Source of the DNA: an uncultured Prevotella sp.
Lineage (GTDB): Bacteria > Bacteroidota > Bacteroidia > Bacteroidales > Bacteroidaceae
Direction of reading: 5' to 3'
Length of the DNA stretch: 64,000 bases
NCBI GenBank assembly: GCA_905234845.1
Contig: CAJOIW010000003.1
Location: 62,001 to 126,000, forward strand
A program made the translations under genes and the position numbers. Shown one piece after another: positions 1-11,430 of this stretch. How positions within the stretch are numbered: position 1 is the stretch's first letter; each line of letters starts with the position of its first letter. The notes under the pieces are model-generated. The model ran no database searches. It was not told the origin of the DNA and saw only the letters and a program-made list of their open reading frames with translations.

Positions 1-1
1 C

Positions 2-823
2 GACGCCTCACTATTGCAGAACATTCTCGTGGACAACCGCCATACCACATCGCAAATCACCTTCGGAGCAAACCTCATGATGAACCAGCTCGTCATCGAC
101 ATCGGCAAGTCAAACAAAATGTTCCGGGTAGAACGACCAACAGGCAGCATCAAAGACTTCTATGTCAAATCGGCCCACCTCTCCGAATACATCCGCAGCG
201 TCATCACCGAAGAGAAACAGTCCGTATGGATAGCCCAACGCAACGGACGGACCAAAGACGGCAACGACCAAACCGACCAAGGCATCATTAAAATGTTCTG
301 CATGAGCAAGCCCGAGAACAAGATAAAAGCCCTCAGCGAAATCAACATACAGCCAATAGCAGTGTCCTACGAATGGGAATCGTGCGACATTCTTAAAGCC
401 ATAGAACTCTACGAAAGCCGCAAGGTGAAATACATCAAGAAACCTGGCGAAGACCTCAACAGCATCCTTACCGGCATTCTGCAACCCAAAGGACGCGTGC
501 ACTTCCAGTTCTGCCCCGCCATACGCAGAGAAGAACTTACCCAGTTCGATAACTGTACTAACAACGAATATCACAAAAACGTGGCTCAACTGATCGACAG
601 CCGCATCATCGAGGCCTACCACCTCTGGCCCAACAACTACATCGCCTACGACATACTCTACGGACAGCAGCGCTTCACCCACGAATACACCAAAGAACAA
701 AAAACCGATTTCGAAAAACACCTTACCCGACTCGACCGCTATGAGAACAACTCCGACATACTCAAAGACATCCTTCTCAACATCTATGCCAACCCCGTAA
801 AAAACAAACTCACTAAATTCTAA
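2..823 (+). CDS. PlsC-like 1-acyl-glycerol-3-phosphate acyltransferase, 5' truncated by window edge
   Basis: The frame is open from base 2 to the TAA at 821-823, so about 273 C-terminal residues are visible and the true start lies upstream. The first residues (DASLLQNILVDNRH) and the later block QSVWIAQRNGRTKDGND match the Bacteroidetes glycerolipid acyltransferase family; the latter corresponds to the phosphate-binding EGTRS-like motif of PlsC enzymes. The catalytic HxxxxD motif would fall at or just before the window edge and cannot be checked. Such enzymes acylate lysophosphatidic acid at the membrane in phospholipid synthesis. A hairpin terminator follows 30 bp after the stop. Family assignment is good; exact substrate is inferred. 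Confidence 0.75.
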   Translation, partial: DASLLQNILVDNRHTTSQITFGANLMMNQLVIDIGKSNKMFRVERPTGSIKDFYVKSAHLSEYIRSVITEEKQSVWIAQRNGRTKDGNDQTDQGIIKMFCMSKPENKIKALSEINIQPIAVSYEWESCDILKAIELYESRKVKYIKKPGEDLNSILTGILQPKGRVHFQFCPAIRREELTQFDNCTNNEYHKNVAQLIDSRIIEAYHLWPNNYIAYDILYGQQRFTHEYTKEQKTDFEKHLTRLDRYENNSDILKDILLNIYANPVKNKLTKF

Positions 824-852
824 AACCAAACACTAAATTCTTAAAAAACTCT

Positions 853-896
853 AAATCCCGGCATGGAAAATTAACAATTCCTGTCGGGATTTTTTT
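853..896 (+). terminator. Intrinsic terminator of the acyltransferase gene
   Basis: AAATCCCG (853-860) pairs with CGGGATTT (885-892), followed by a T run to 896. The same hairpin, its T run and the following palindrome recur in reverse complement at 22773-22850, so this terminator is part of a repeated composite element. Confidence 0.8.
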
Positions 897-911
897 GCAT
901 TCTACGCGAGT

Positions 912-1080
912 GAAAGATATATGTTTCACTTTTTCTCAAAGTTAACGCGGCACGCCGCGCCCCTACATGCTTCTGAAAGGTATATGTTTCAGGTTGCAAA
1001 AGACCATGTTTCAGACTCCGAAAGACCGTCTTTCAGAACGCGAAAGCTAAGCGCTCACAAGCGAAAGATATATCTTTCGC
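912..1080 (+). repeat. Palindrome array A (five-unit cassette plus a leading unit)
   Basis: Units start at 912 (leading), 975, 998, 1020, 1042 and 1063. Clear ones are GAAAGACCGTCTTTC (1020-1034) and the perfect 20-bp palindrome GCGAAAGATATATCTTTCGC (1061-1080). The core spacing is 21-23 bp. The unit order matches arrays B, C and D when those are read on the minus strand. Confidence 0.85.
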
Positions 1081-1398
1081 GACACGACCTATAAGTCTTA
1101 TACGCCCTATATGACCTATGCGGCTTATTCACAGCGAGTTAGCAAAAATCGTAAAAACCGCTCATTTTTGAAGAATTTCGGCCCAAGAACCTCCTCGAAC
1201 GAAAAAACGTCCGTTTTCATGTTAAAAGAAAACGGGCATTTGTTAATTATTGTTTATGGCCTATTAAGAGCGGTATATGAGTATCGCAAAGCGAAAGATG
1301 ATTCATCGGTAAAGGTTGTTATTTTTCCACATAAAAACAGAAAATGACCCTTTTCGGTTAAACAAATGACTTTTTTCTATTAAATAATGTGGAAATAG

Positions 1399-1429
1399 TT
1401 GGTACGGAAAGAAAAAATAACTACCTTTG
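1399..1429 (+). promoter_or_regulatory. Bacteroidetes-type promoter of the C10 peptidase gene
   Basis: TTGG at 1399-1402 and TACCTTTG at 1422-1429, separated by 19 bp, fit the Bacteroidetes -33/-7 consensus. The start codon at 1487 leaves an approximately 50-nt leader. Confidence 0.65.
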
Positions 1430-1486
1430 TGCGGTCAAAATATCTCTAACTATAATAAGAATCAAATCGTTATCAATAAAGAAACA

Positions 1487-4801
<3,315 letters not shown>

Positions 4802-4822
4802 GCGGCAAGGGATTCCATTATA

Positions 4823-4859
4823 CAACAGCCCCGAAGGTTACTTACCTTCGGGGCTGTTG
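4823..4859. terminator. Bidirectional terminator between convergent genes
   Basis: A near-perfect hairpin with CAACAGCCCCGAAGGT on the left and its complement on the right separates two stop codons 80 bp apart. It serves the C10 peptidase (+) and the GH76 gene (-), although neither side has a long T tract. Confidence 0.8.
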
Positions 4860-4880
4860 TGTCGTATCTTTAATCCGTTT

Positions 4881-7800
4881 TTACTTTATCACTACCTTCT
4901 TGCCGTTGATGATGTAGATACCAGGTTTTAATTGAGAATTGAGAGTTGAGAGTTGAGAGTTCGTTCTCCTCTCCTTCGGGGAGGTTGGGAGGGGTTGAAC
5001 TATGACTTTACGGCCTTGCAGGTCGTAGATGTATCTACTCCCCTCACCTGTTGGAGAGGGGCTGGAGGTGAGGCTTTCTATTCCCGTCGAGCTGTCTGTA
5101 CGGAGCAGCTGCCACTCGGCCAACTGCAGTCTGTCGCTCGGAGTAGAGAGCAACGTCAGGCGATAGTGCTTAAATGCTTTCTTCTCGGGATTGCAGCTAT
5201 AGAATTGTGTGGCATACCGTGCTGCGAAGACGATGTCGGCACGACGGTCGATTTCCTCAAAGTTCGTGCCATCGGTTGAGCCGTAGAGCACCCATGCGTC
5301 TGGATCGCGCTCGGCATAAGTACTGGATGCAGTGAGCGAATAGGTCTGTATGGCCTCAGCTGTTGCAAGATGATAGTCAACGTTAACGCTTTCCATCTCC
5401 GTCTTGACGAAGTTTGAGGTGATGATACCGTCGCAAAGCATCTTGGCGTCGGATGGTTCATAACTTTCGACAGGCACGTAGAGACTACCTTCTGTGAGAA
5501 CGATGGAACCATGAAGTTCCCACTCGGCGAGTTCAGCCACATCGCCACCGTCGGCCACACTGTTAACGAGCAGGCGGTAGTGATTATAGCCGAGGTTCGT
5601 GGTCATCTGGTCAAAGCGGTCGTAGGGAGAGTTGAACTTAGGCTGGACAGTAGAAATGTCAGACCATGTGGCACCGTCGGCAGAACCTTGTATGGTGACG
5701 CTTGTGGGGAACTTGTCGGGGTTCGGTCCGGCAAGAATAGAGAATCCGCGATAACGTGCGGAGGCTATGGACGAATGACTCCACCACAGCTCACTGCCGC
5801 TGACCTGTGCGATGGTCGTCGGGTCGTTGTCGAAGAGAGCCTCGCAGTCTGAGCCATCGGCAGAGGCGTGCTTACCACCATCAGCTGTGACATCGTTGTG
5901 GAAATTACCATAGGCCGTGCTGCCGAGCAACTGTAACTCTGCGATACGGAGCGAGGTGCCATCAAGTGGCGCGTCGAACTCGAAGCGGAAGAAGCGATAT
6001 GGTCCCTTGCCAACATAGAACGCGGCGGTTGACTGTGGATAGGCAAAGCGCACGCCCTGCTGCTGGTCTATCTGCGTCCAAGTCTTTCCGTCGACAGAGG
6101 CTGAGAGCGTCCAGCTGTGCGGCATTCCCTCTTGCGAGTCAATGGTCAGCGTGTAGCTGCTGAGATTGACCTTCGCAATGGTCTGATAGGTCACAGTCAC
6201 CGTACCCGTCGCCGTTGCAATAGTCTCAAGAGCGTTGTCGGTAAGCTCCGTGCCCATTCCCTCGAGCGTGCCGCCGTCGTCGGTAAGATCGGCATCAGCA
6301 ATTGAGAGACCATAGAGTTGCCAATCGGAGAGCGTCATACTGCCACTGCCGTTCACGGTGAGACGCACGTAGCTGTAGGACTTGTTGGTGGTGACGTTAA
6401 AGGCGCGTTTCTCTCCATCGGCGGCAAAGCGCTGTCTTGACTGGTTGTCAATTGTTGTCCATGTTTGTCCGTCGGTAGAGCCTTCGAGTGTCCATGACGT
6501 AGGTGCGGTCTGTCCTTCACTGGGTTCGGCATAGAGGGCATAGCCCTTGAGCTTCATGGGAACAGGCGCGACATAGAGGAGCGTGGAAGGAGCAGTGAGG
6601 AGAGAAGAGGTGGTGGGGTCGTTATCGATGAGCGTTCGATTGGCCTTCTCGCCATTGACAGTCAGTTTTCCGCCGTTGTCGGTAAGGTCGGCGAAGAGCA
6701 TGTTTGTATTGTCGAACGCGAAGTTATGAATGGCCATCCCCCCGTCTTTGCTCACGAGGAAGATGTGGTGGTGGCCGGTCAGCGGCCGAATGTCGAGGGT
6801 GATGTCAGTCCACGCGGTGGGCAGGTTGCTGGTCGTCTCGCCGATGAGCGTCGACGATGCGATGCTGTCGGCATAGACCTGCAGCTTAGCGTTTGTACCT
6901 CCTTTGACGCGCACGTTTATCCGATTGGCCTTTTGGTTACCGAAGTCCACATTCTTGAAAGCAAGGTAGCTGCCAGCCTTGCCGCTGAGCGTGGTCTCGG
7001 GCGTACCGCCGTCGGTGCGATTGCCCGCATCTGCAATCTGCAGCCATTGTATCTCGTCGAAGTATTCGGCACCGATGGTGGCGTAGGCGTTCTTATAGAA
7101 CATCGCATTGATATGGGCGTTGAAGGCCACCGACACGGCTGTCGACGCGCTGAAGGGCTCGGTGGTCTTCTCCTGATCGCCCTCCATGCGTTTGAGCGTC
7201 TGGCTGGTCTTCGTGAGCCATGCCGACCAAATGATGCCTGAGCTGTTACGGTTCTGATAGGCGTGCCAGGCGTTCTTGGCCATCCACTGGAGCACGTCGG
7301 GCTGGTCGAGGTCCTCGGCATAGCGCCGCGCATAGCGCATATAGATACCCTTGAATCCACAAAGGTCGCCCGCAATGGTCTGACAGGCATGCACAATCCC
7401 CTGCTTGTTGCAAAGGTCGCTGATGGTACGGGCGTGAATACGCTCGGCATCGGTCTTGTACTGTGGGTCTTTAGTGAGGTCGTAGAGCATCAGCGCAGCC
7501 CCGAGCATGGTGCCCTGATTATAGGTCGACACCCAGTAGTTGTTCACCTGAACACCTCCCGTAGAAGTCCATTCGCCACTATCGAACACTTTTCCCGTAG
7601 AAGCCTCGAAGAGCAGCTTGCGCTGAGCGGCATAAAGGCTGAGGGCTTTGTCGAAATAGGTCTTGTCGCCGGTGAGCTGTCCCAAGTAGCAGGCGGCAAC
7701 AGTGGCTGGACAGTTGATGCACGAGTTTGTGGCAAGTTTGTTGCTCTGGCTCTGCTTCCAGATGAGCGTGCCGTATTTCTGCAAGGCACGGCTGTACATA

Positions 7801-8666
7801 CGGTCGTAGTTCTGCTTGGCACTGTTGAGAAATCTCTCCTCACCAAAAAACTTATAGGCTCTGATACAGGCAAGCACCATCCACGTGATATCGTCATTAT
7901 ACTCGTTGCCACTCCAGTTAGAACCATTGCGCTGAATGAAGTTGACGTAAAGCTCGGTGAAATACGTCTGATACTTCTTGTCGCCGGTGGTCTCGAAAGC
8001 GTCGAGAATGGTCTCGAACATCTCAGCATCGCCCCACCATCCGCCGTCGCCAAGCACATGACCTGTGCCAGCCGTCTTATAATAGCGGTTTATGAACTTG
8101 GTCATGATATCGTTGCGCACGGTCTCGTTGTATTCCGTCTGCGCGCGGTTGTCCTCAACAAATCGCCACTGAGCCCTCGCCATGTCGGCAGTGGCAGGGT
8201 CTACCAGCTCAATACCCACCCCGTCGGCGGCATCGTCGGTAAAGCCGATACAGTATTTCTTGTCGGAACCCACATAGATGACGTAGGTGTTAGCCGTGCC
8301 TTCCACTGGTTCGATAATCCATGCACCCGTTGTTCGCGTCGACGATGCCGACGACTGCACGATTTTCGAACCTACTTCATTGCGACCGGTATAGGCCAGA
8401 TAGAGACCGGTATAGCCATTGCGCAGCGCCTGCTTGCCAGCCGCCGTCGTCTCAAGTGTCCACCGCTGAGCAGCCACCGAGGTCTCCGTCCACATCACAA
8501 TGTTGCTGCCCGTAGTAGTCAGCGCATTGTTCACAAACAGTGAAAACATTTTGGTGCGTGAGTATGCCTGACTCGTCACGATGCGGTAGGTGGTACCTGG
8601 AGCCAAATCGGCATGGGCACTGCCGACGAGGATGAGCATTGCGCTTAGTAACAGTAATTTCTTCAT
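4881..8666 (-). CDS. Secreted GH76 alpha-1,6-mannanase with lectin-like, CBM6-like and four discoidin-like modules
   Basis: 1261 residues. Signal peptide 1-19, then a RICIN-like beta-trefoil region (about 20-170). The GH76 catalytic domain (about 175-525) shows the paired aspartates of the family in NEYNDDITWMV (about D258/D259) and the alpha/alpha-barrel signature. A CBM6-like module (about 535-650) follows, then four tandem discoidin (F5/8C-like) modules of about 125 residues, each with a SWTLxGSxDGxTW-like core. The C terminus carries YDLQGRK...GIYIINGKKVVIK, interrupted by the same palindrome/word peptide as in the C10 peptidase; a second palindrome-derived stretch (SPSPTGEGS) lies just before. 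GH76 enzymes cleave alpha-1,6-mannan backbones, fitting the neighbouring GH38/SusCD genes. It has its own promoter. Confidence 0.88.
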   Translation of the reverse strand: MKKLLLLSAMLILVGSAHADLAPGTTYRIVTSQAYSRTKMFSLFVNNALTTTGSNIVMWTETSVAAQRWTLETTAAGKQALRNGYTGLYLAYTGRNEVGSKIVQSSASSTRTTGAWIIEPVEGTANTYVIYVGSDKKYCIGFTDDAADGVGIELVDPATADMARAQWRFVEDNRAQTEYNETVRNDIMTKFINRYYKTAGTGHVLGDGGWWGDAEMFETILDAFETTGDKKYQTYFTELYVNFIQRNGSNWSGNEYNDDITWMVLACIRAYKFFGEERFLNSAKQNYDRMYSRALQKYGTLIWKQSQSNKLATNSCINCPATVAACYLGQLTGDKTYFDKALSLYAAQRKLLFEASTGKVFDSGEWTSTGGVQVNNYWVSTYNQGTMLGAALMLYDLTKDPQYKTDAERIHARTISDLCNKQGIVHACQTIAGDLCGFKGIYMRYARRYAEDLDQPDVLQWMAKNAWHAYQNRNSSGIIWSAWLTKTSQTLKRMEGDQEKTTEPFSASTAVSVAFNAHINAMFYKNAYATIGAEYFDEIQWLQIADAGNRTDGGTPETTLSGKAGSYLAFKNVDFGNQKANRINVRVKGGTNAKLQVYADSIASSTLIGETTSNLPTAWTDITLDIRPLTGHHHIFLVSKDGGMAIHNFAFDNTNMLFADLTDNGGKLTVNGEKANRTLIDNDPTTSSLLTAPSTLLYVAPVPMKLKGYALYAEPSEGQTAPTSWTLEGSTDGQTWTTIDNQSRQRFAADGEKRAFNVTTNKSYSYVRLTVNGSGSMTLSDWQLYGLSIADADLTDDGGTLEGMGTELTDNALETIATATGTVTVTYQTIAKVNLSSYTLTIDSQEGMPHSWTLSASVDGKTWTQIDQQQGVRFAYPQSTAAFYVGKGPYRFFRFEFDAPLDGTSLRIAELQLLGSTAYGNFHNDVTADGGKHASADGSDCEALFDNDPTTIAQVSGSELWWSHSSIASARYRGFSILAGPNPDKFPTSVTIQGSADGATWSDISTVQPKFNSPYDRFDQMTTNLGYNHYRLLVNSVADGGDVAELAEWELHGSIVLTEGSLYVPVESYEPSDAKMLCDGIITSNFVKTEMESVNVDYHLATAEAIQTYSLTASSTYAERDPDAWVLYGSTDGTNFEEIDRRADIVFAARYATQFYSCNPEKKAFKHYRLTLLSTPSDRLQLAEWQLLRTDSSTGIESLTSSPSPTGEGSRYIYDLQGRKVIVQPLPTSPKERRTNSQLSTLNSQLKPGIYIINGKKVVIK
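4939..5028 (-). repeat. 90-bp inverted repeat, arm 2 (inside GH76 3' end)
   Basis: This is the exact reverse complement of 4654-4743. The arms are 195 bp apart and enclose both stop codons and the shared terminator. Such identity between unrelated proteins suggests gene conversion or a duplication of the segment as a unit. Confidence 0.9.
5034..5075 (-). repeat. GC-rich palindromic insert in the GH76 gene
   Basis: On the minus strand CCCCTCTCC and GGTGAGGGG flank a four-base loop, preceded by another CCTCACCTCC. It encodes SLTSSPSPTGEGS immediately before the sorting signature. The composition is like intergenic palindromes elsewhere in the window (18592, 22728, 52231). Confidence 0.65.
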
Positions 8667-8722
8667 TGTTATCTAGGTTTAATTCATGAAAGAACGGGGT
8701 AACTCTTTTCTAAAACTTACGG

Positions 8723-8754
8723 CAAAGGTACGGATAAATGAGCGAAAATGCAAA
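8723..8754 (-). promoter_or_regulatory. Promoter of the GH76 gene
   Basis: Read on the minus strand, TTTG (8751-8754), 20 bp, TACCTTTG (8723-8730): a full match to the Bacteroidetes consensus, 57 bp from the start codon. The GH76 gene can therefore be transcribed separately from the SusCD unit. Confidence 0.75.
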
Positions 8755-9001
8755 TTTTGAAGCAGCGAAAACAAATAATGCTTGCATTTTAATTTGTTGA
8801 GTCGCGATAAAATTATCAAAATTTATTTGCAATTTTCCTTTTTAAGTTAAAATTTAACACTTCGGCCGCTCCATTTTTTCATTTCCCCACTCTTGCCCGC
8901 CATTTTGCTGAAAAAATGGCGATTTTTTAGCAAAAGCCTAACTCTCTGAAAATAAGGCGCATAAATTGCCTTTCATTTCTCGCTCCTCACTTTTCACTTC
9001 T

Positions 9002-9107
9002 GAGAGATATATCTTGCGCCTCCGAGAGCTTAGCTTTCACCTTCCGAAAGGCCGTCTTTCGCAACCTAAAAGACGGTCTTTCGCAACCCGAGACATATAT
9101 GTTTGGG
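9002..9107 (-). repeat. Palindrome array B, five units at exact 22-bp period
   Basis: Units start at 9002, 9024, 9046, 9068 and 9090, so every step is 22 bp. Examples are GAGAGCTTAGCTTTC (9024) and GAAAGGCCGTCTTTC (9046). Arms vary between units while the 15-16-bp size and spacing are kept. Confidence 0.88.
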
Positions 9108-9260
9108 AATAAAAGGGAAGGGAAAGAGGGGTGAAAAAGGTGTGAAAGTATGGAAAAACGTTCTTTTTTTTACTCAAAACATACTTTCGGGGGTAAGATT
9201 CGGCGCGCTTACCGCAAGGAGATAGTTCAAAAAATGAGCACAGAATCGGGTGAAATGTTA

Positions 9261-9302
9261 AAAAAAGAGACCCGGCCCTTACTCTGGGGACGGGTCTCTT
9301 TT
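9261..9302 (-). terminator. Terminator of the GH38-GLUG-SusC-SusD unit
   Basis: On the minus strand AAAAGAGACCCG pairs with CGGGTCTCTTTT around a 16-base loop, and the T run continues. It lies 35 bp after the susD-like stop. Confidence 0.9.
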
Positions 9303-9336
9303 AGTCATGCGGTCGGTTGTCTTTTCAGCACTCGCT

Positions 9337-11418
9337 TTACTCGGTGCTTTCCCAACCGGTGGTCTGCACGCAGGCCTTGTCGCGGTTGATCTCACTCTGC
9401 GGGATGGGCAAGAAGCTCATGCGCTTGGTAAAGATACGATGCTGCTGCACGACACGCTTGTAGAAGCTCAGGTCGGTAGCTGTGGTGGCACCATTGACAT
9501 TATAGCCAAGCATGTCGCCGCCTTCGCCACCCTTATGGTACTTCGGATAGATCCAACCATCGGTCATCTCAGGACCGTCAGTACGCCAGCGACCGTCGGC
9601 AACGGCCCAGCGGCGCACATCGTAGTAGTGCTTGTTCTCATAAGCCAACTCGATGATACGCTCACGGTAGATCATCTTGAGCACGGTGTCTTTGTTATAG
9701 GCCGGCACGTCGAGGCGGTTCTCGCCACGGGCACCCTTGGTCACCTGCTCACCGTATTCCTTGTACTCAGCCACACCCGCACGTGCACGAACCTTATTCA
9801 GGTAGGTGAGGGCTTCCTTCAGGTCGCCCAGCTCGGCACAAGCCTCGGCATAGTTCAGATAGACCTCTGCGAGACGAAGCAGGATGGTGTAGTCCCAACC
9901 GTTGGTGTTGTAGTAGACAATCTTACGGGTGATGGTTCCGAAGATGGGATAGTCGTGCGTACCGGTAGAGTTAGGACCGGAGTTGCCCGAATAGTTCATC
10001 TCTACAGGCGCGTTCTTACCGTTACCGATTTCCCACGGGCGGTTCTGGAAGGTGATGTCGTGATAGAATCGCGGCTCACGTCCGAGGAACTGCTTCATAA
10101 TGCCATGCCCCGACTGCACCGTGAAATAGGCGTAGTTGGAGGTGCCATAGCGCTCGGAGTAGGTAGTCAGACGAGGTTGGAAGAGCGGATCGGTGCTACT
10201 CTCGGGATCGTCGTAGTCGTAAGTGAAGAACCCCTCATAGGTGCGGGCATCATACTCCTTCTCATCGTCGATGCGCTTACCGCTCTTCGTAAAGTAGAGG
10301 TCGAGGAACTGCAGGGGCACGGTGTAGGCACCGGCACCATGGTCCACATTGCCATAGGTTCCACCGAGCGAACCACCATTGAAACGCGGTATCATCGGGT
10401 AGGTGTCGTGGTCGGAAGATGTGCGGAACACGATCATCTCCTCGTTCTCAGCCGATCCGAACGATGCATAGAATACCGACTGATAGGGGTTCGACTGCGA
10501 GATGCTGTTCACAAGCTTGCCGCTATTGTCACGCAGGGCGAGCTTCCACTGGCCACTGTCGATGATTTTCTTGGCTGCGTCGCGGGCATCTATCCATTTC
10601 TGCTCGTCGCGGGCTTGCGGGAACAGTTTGGTGCCGTCCTGATTGGCAAGATTCTTATAATAGGGGTCGCCATTGAACAGGTAACTGGCACGGAACAGCA
10701 ACACCACCGAGCGGATACCCTCCACGGCCTCTTTCGTCATGTTGCCAGAATACTGAGTGTCGAAAGCGGCATTGCTGTCGTATTGGCTGACGAGGTCACC
10801 CGATGCGAGCACGTCGTCGAGCTCGCTAAGGATATAGTCGAAGCACTCGTCGACGGTCGAACGCGGAATGGTCATGTCGCCGATGGGGTCGGCCACGTCG
10901 AACACACGGTCGCCAATGATGGGCACAGGGCCGTAGTGTTTCATCAGACAGAAGTAGTAATAGGCCCGCAGCGCACGGCACTCAGCCTTCGTCCACGCCT
11001 TCTCCTTTGCGGTCAGCGGGTCGCACTCGTCGACATGAGCCAGATAGATGTTGGCATACTGAATGCCGCGATAGAAATCGGTCCACAGCGAGCTTACCCA
11101 ACCCGTCGAGGGCGAGAGCGTTCCTTGAATAATGTTGAGCGCCTTACCGTTGTCGCCATCGGTCCATGGCTGATGGCCAGAGAGCGAGGCATGCATCATC
11201 ATACCCGTGCAGGTACCGCCTGGATAGCGCGGCTTCATGGGGTCGGGAATGTAGGAATATACATTGGTGAGCCAGTTCAGCGTCTGTCCGCGATTGGAGA
11301 ACACGTCTTCGAGCGACGTGGCATTGTTAGGCACATCGTCGAAATAGTCGTCACAAGAGGTCAGTGCGAATACACCCACACCTGCGAACAACAGTCCTAA
11401 TATATACTTTTTCATCAT
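9337..11418 (-). CDS. SusD/RagB-family outer-membrane glycan-binding lipoprotein
   Basis: 693 residues with a lipoprotein signal (MMKKYILGLLFAG...LTSC, lipid-bearing Cys about residue 22) followed by the SusD N-terminal TPR region (DDYFDDVPNNATSLEDVFSN) and the typical C-terminal SusD/RagB segment ending FLPIPQSEINRDKACVQT. SusD proteins cap a SusC transporter at the cell surface and hand over oligosaccharides. It starts 12 bp after the SusC-like gene and is the last gene before a strong terminator. With GH38 and GH76 enzymes nearby, manno-oligosaccharides are the likely ligand; this is inference. Confidence 0.95.
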   Translation of the reverse strand: MMKKYILGLLFAGVGVFALTSCDDYFDDVPNNATSLEDVFSNRGQTLNWLTNVYSYIPDPMKPRYPGGTCTGMMMHASLSGHQPWTDGDNGKALNIIQGTLSPSTGWVSSLWTDFYRGIQYANIYLAHVDECDPLTAKEKAWTKAECRALRAYYYFCLMKHYGPVPIIGDRVFDVADPIGDMTIPRSTVDECFDYILSELDDVLASGDLVSQYDSNAAFDTQYSGNMTKEAVEGIRSVVLLFRASYLFNGDPYYKNLANQDGTKLFPQARDEQKWIDARDAAKKIIDSGQWKLALRDNSGKLVNSISQSNPYQSVFYASFGSAENEEMIVFRTSSDHDTYPMIPRFNGGSLGGTYGNVDHGAGAYTVPLQFLDLYFTKSGKRIDDEKEYDARTYEGFFTYDYDDPESSTDPLFQPRLTTYSERYGTSNYAYFTVQSGHGIMKQFLGREPRFYHDITFQNRPWEIGNGKNAPVEMNYSGNSGPNSTGTHDYPIFGTITRKIVYYNTNGWDYTILLRLAEVYLNYAEACAELGDLKEALTYLNKVRARAGVAEYKEYGEQVTKGARGENRLDVPAYNKDTVLKMIYRERIIELAYENKHYYDVRRWAVADGRWRTDGPEMTDGWIYPKYHKGGEGGDMLGYNVNGATTATDLSFYKRVVQQHRIFTKRMSFLPIPQSEINRDKACVQTTGWESTE

Positions 11419-11430
11419 CTTGCTCCTTTC

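Larger units (their letters stand above)
824..1486. other. Intergenic region holding composite palindrome element (copy A)
   Basis: This 663-bp stretch contains, in order: the terminator (853-896), palindrome units at 912, 975, 998, 1020, 1042 and 1063, a degenerate CTTAT/CCTAT word tract (about 1087-1130), the conserved tail beginning ACAGCGAGTTAGCAAAAA at 1131, and the promoter of the C10 protease. A small GC palindrome (GCGGCACGCCGC, 947-958) sits between the first two units. An open frame at 1111-1347 shows no recognisable protein and overlaps the conserved tail, so it is not called. Confidence 0.7.
8667..9336. other. Intergenic region between SusD and GH76: terminator, composite palindrome element (copy B), promoter
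   Basis: 670 bp without a supportable gene. Read in the minus direction it holds the SusD terminator (9261-9302), about 150 bp without recognised function, palindrome array B (9002-9107), degenerate CACTTTT words (8971-9000), the tail related to the other copies (8901-8948; GAGTTAG and A/T-rich hairpin), and the GH76 promoter. Confidence 0.7.

Noticed and set aside
1111..1347. Open frame of 78 codons between the acyltransferase and C10 peptidase genes
   Set aside because: It overlaps the conserved tail of the composite repeat, has no recognisable domain, and the peptidase promoter lies after it.
9307..11400. Very long open frame (697 codons) antisense to the SusD-like gene
   Set aside because: It mirrors the codon pattern of the strongly supported SusD gene on the other strand; the translation has no domain or signal and is a compositional shadow. 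The same applies to long antisense frames at 7263-8543, 13180-14079, 15538-16776, 22883-24103, 31135-32073 and 49642-50850.
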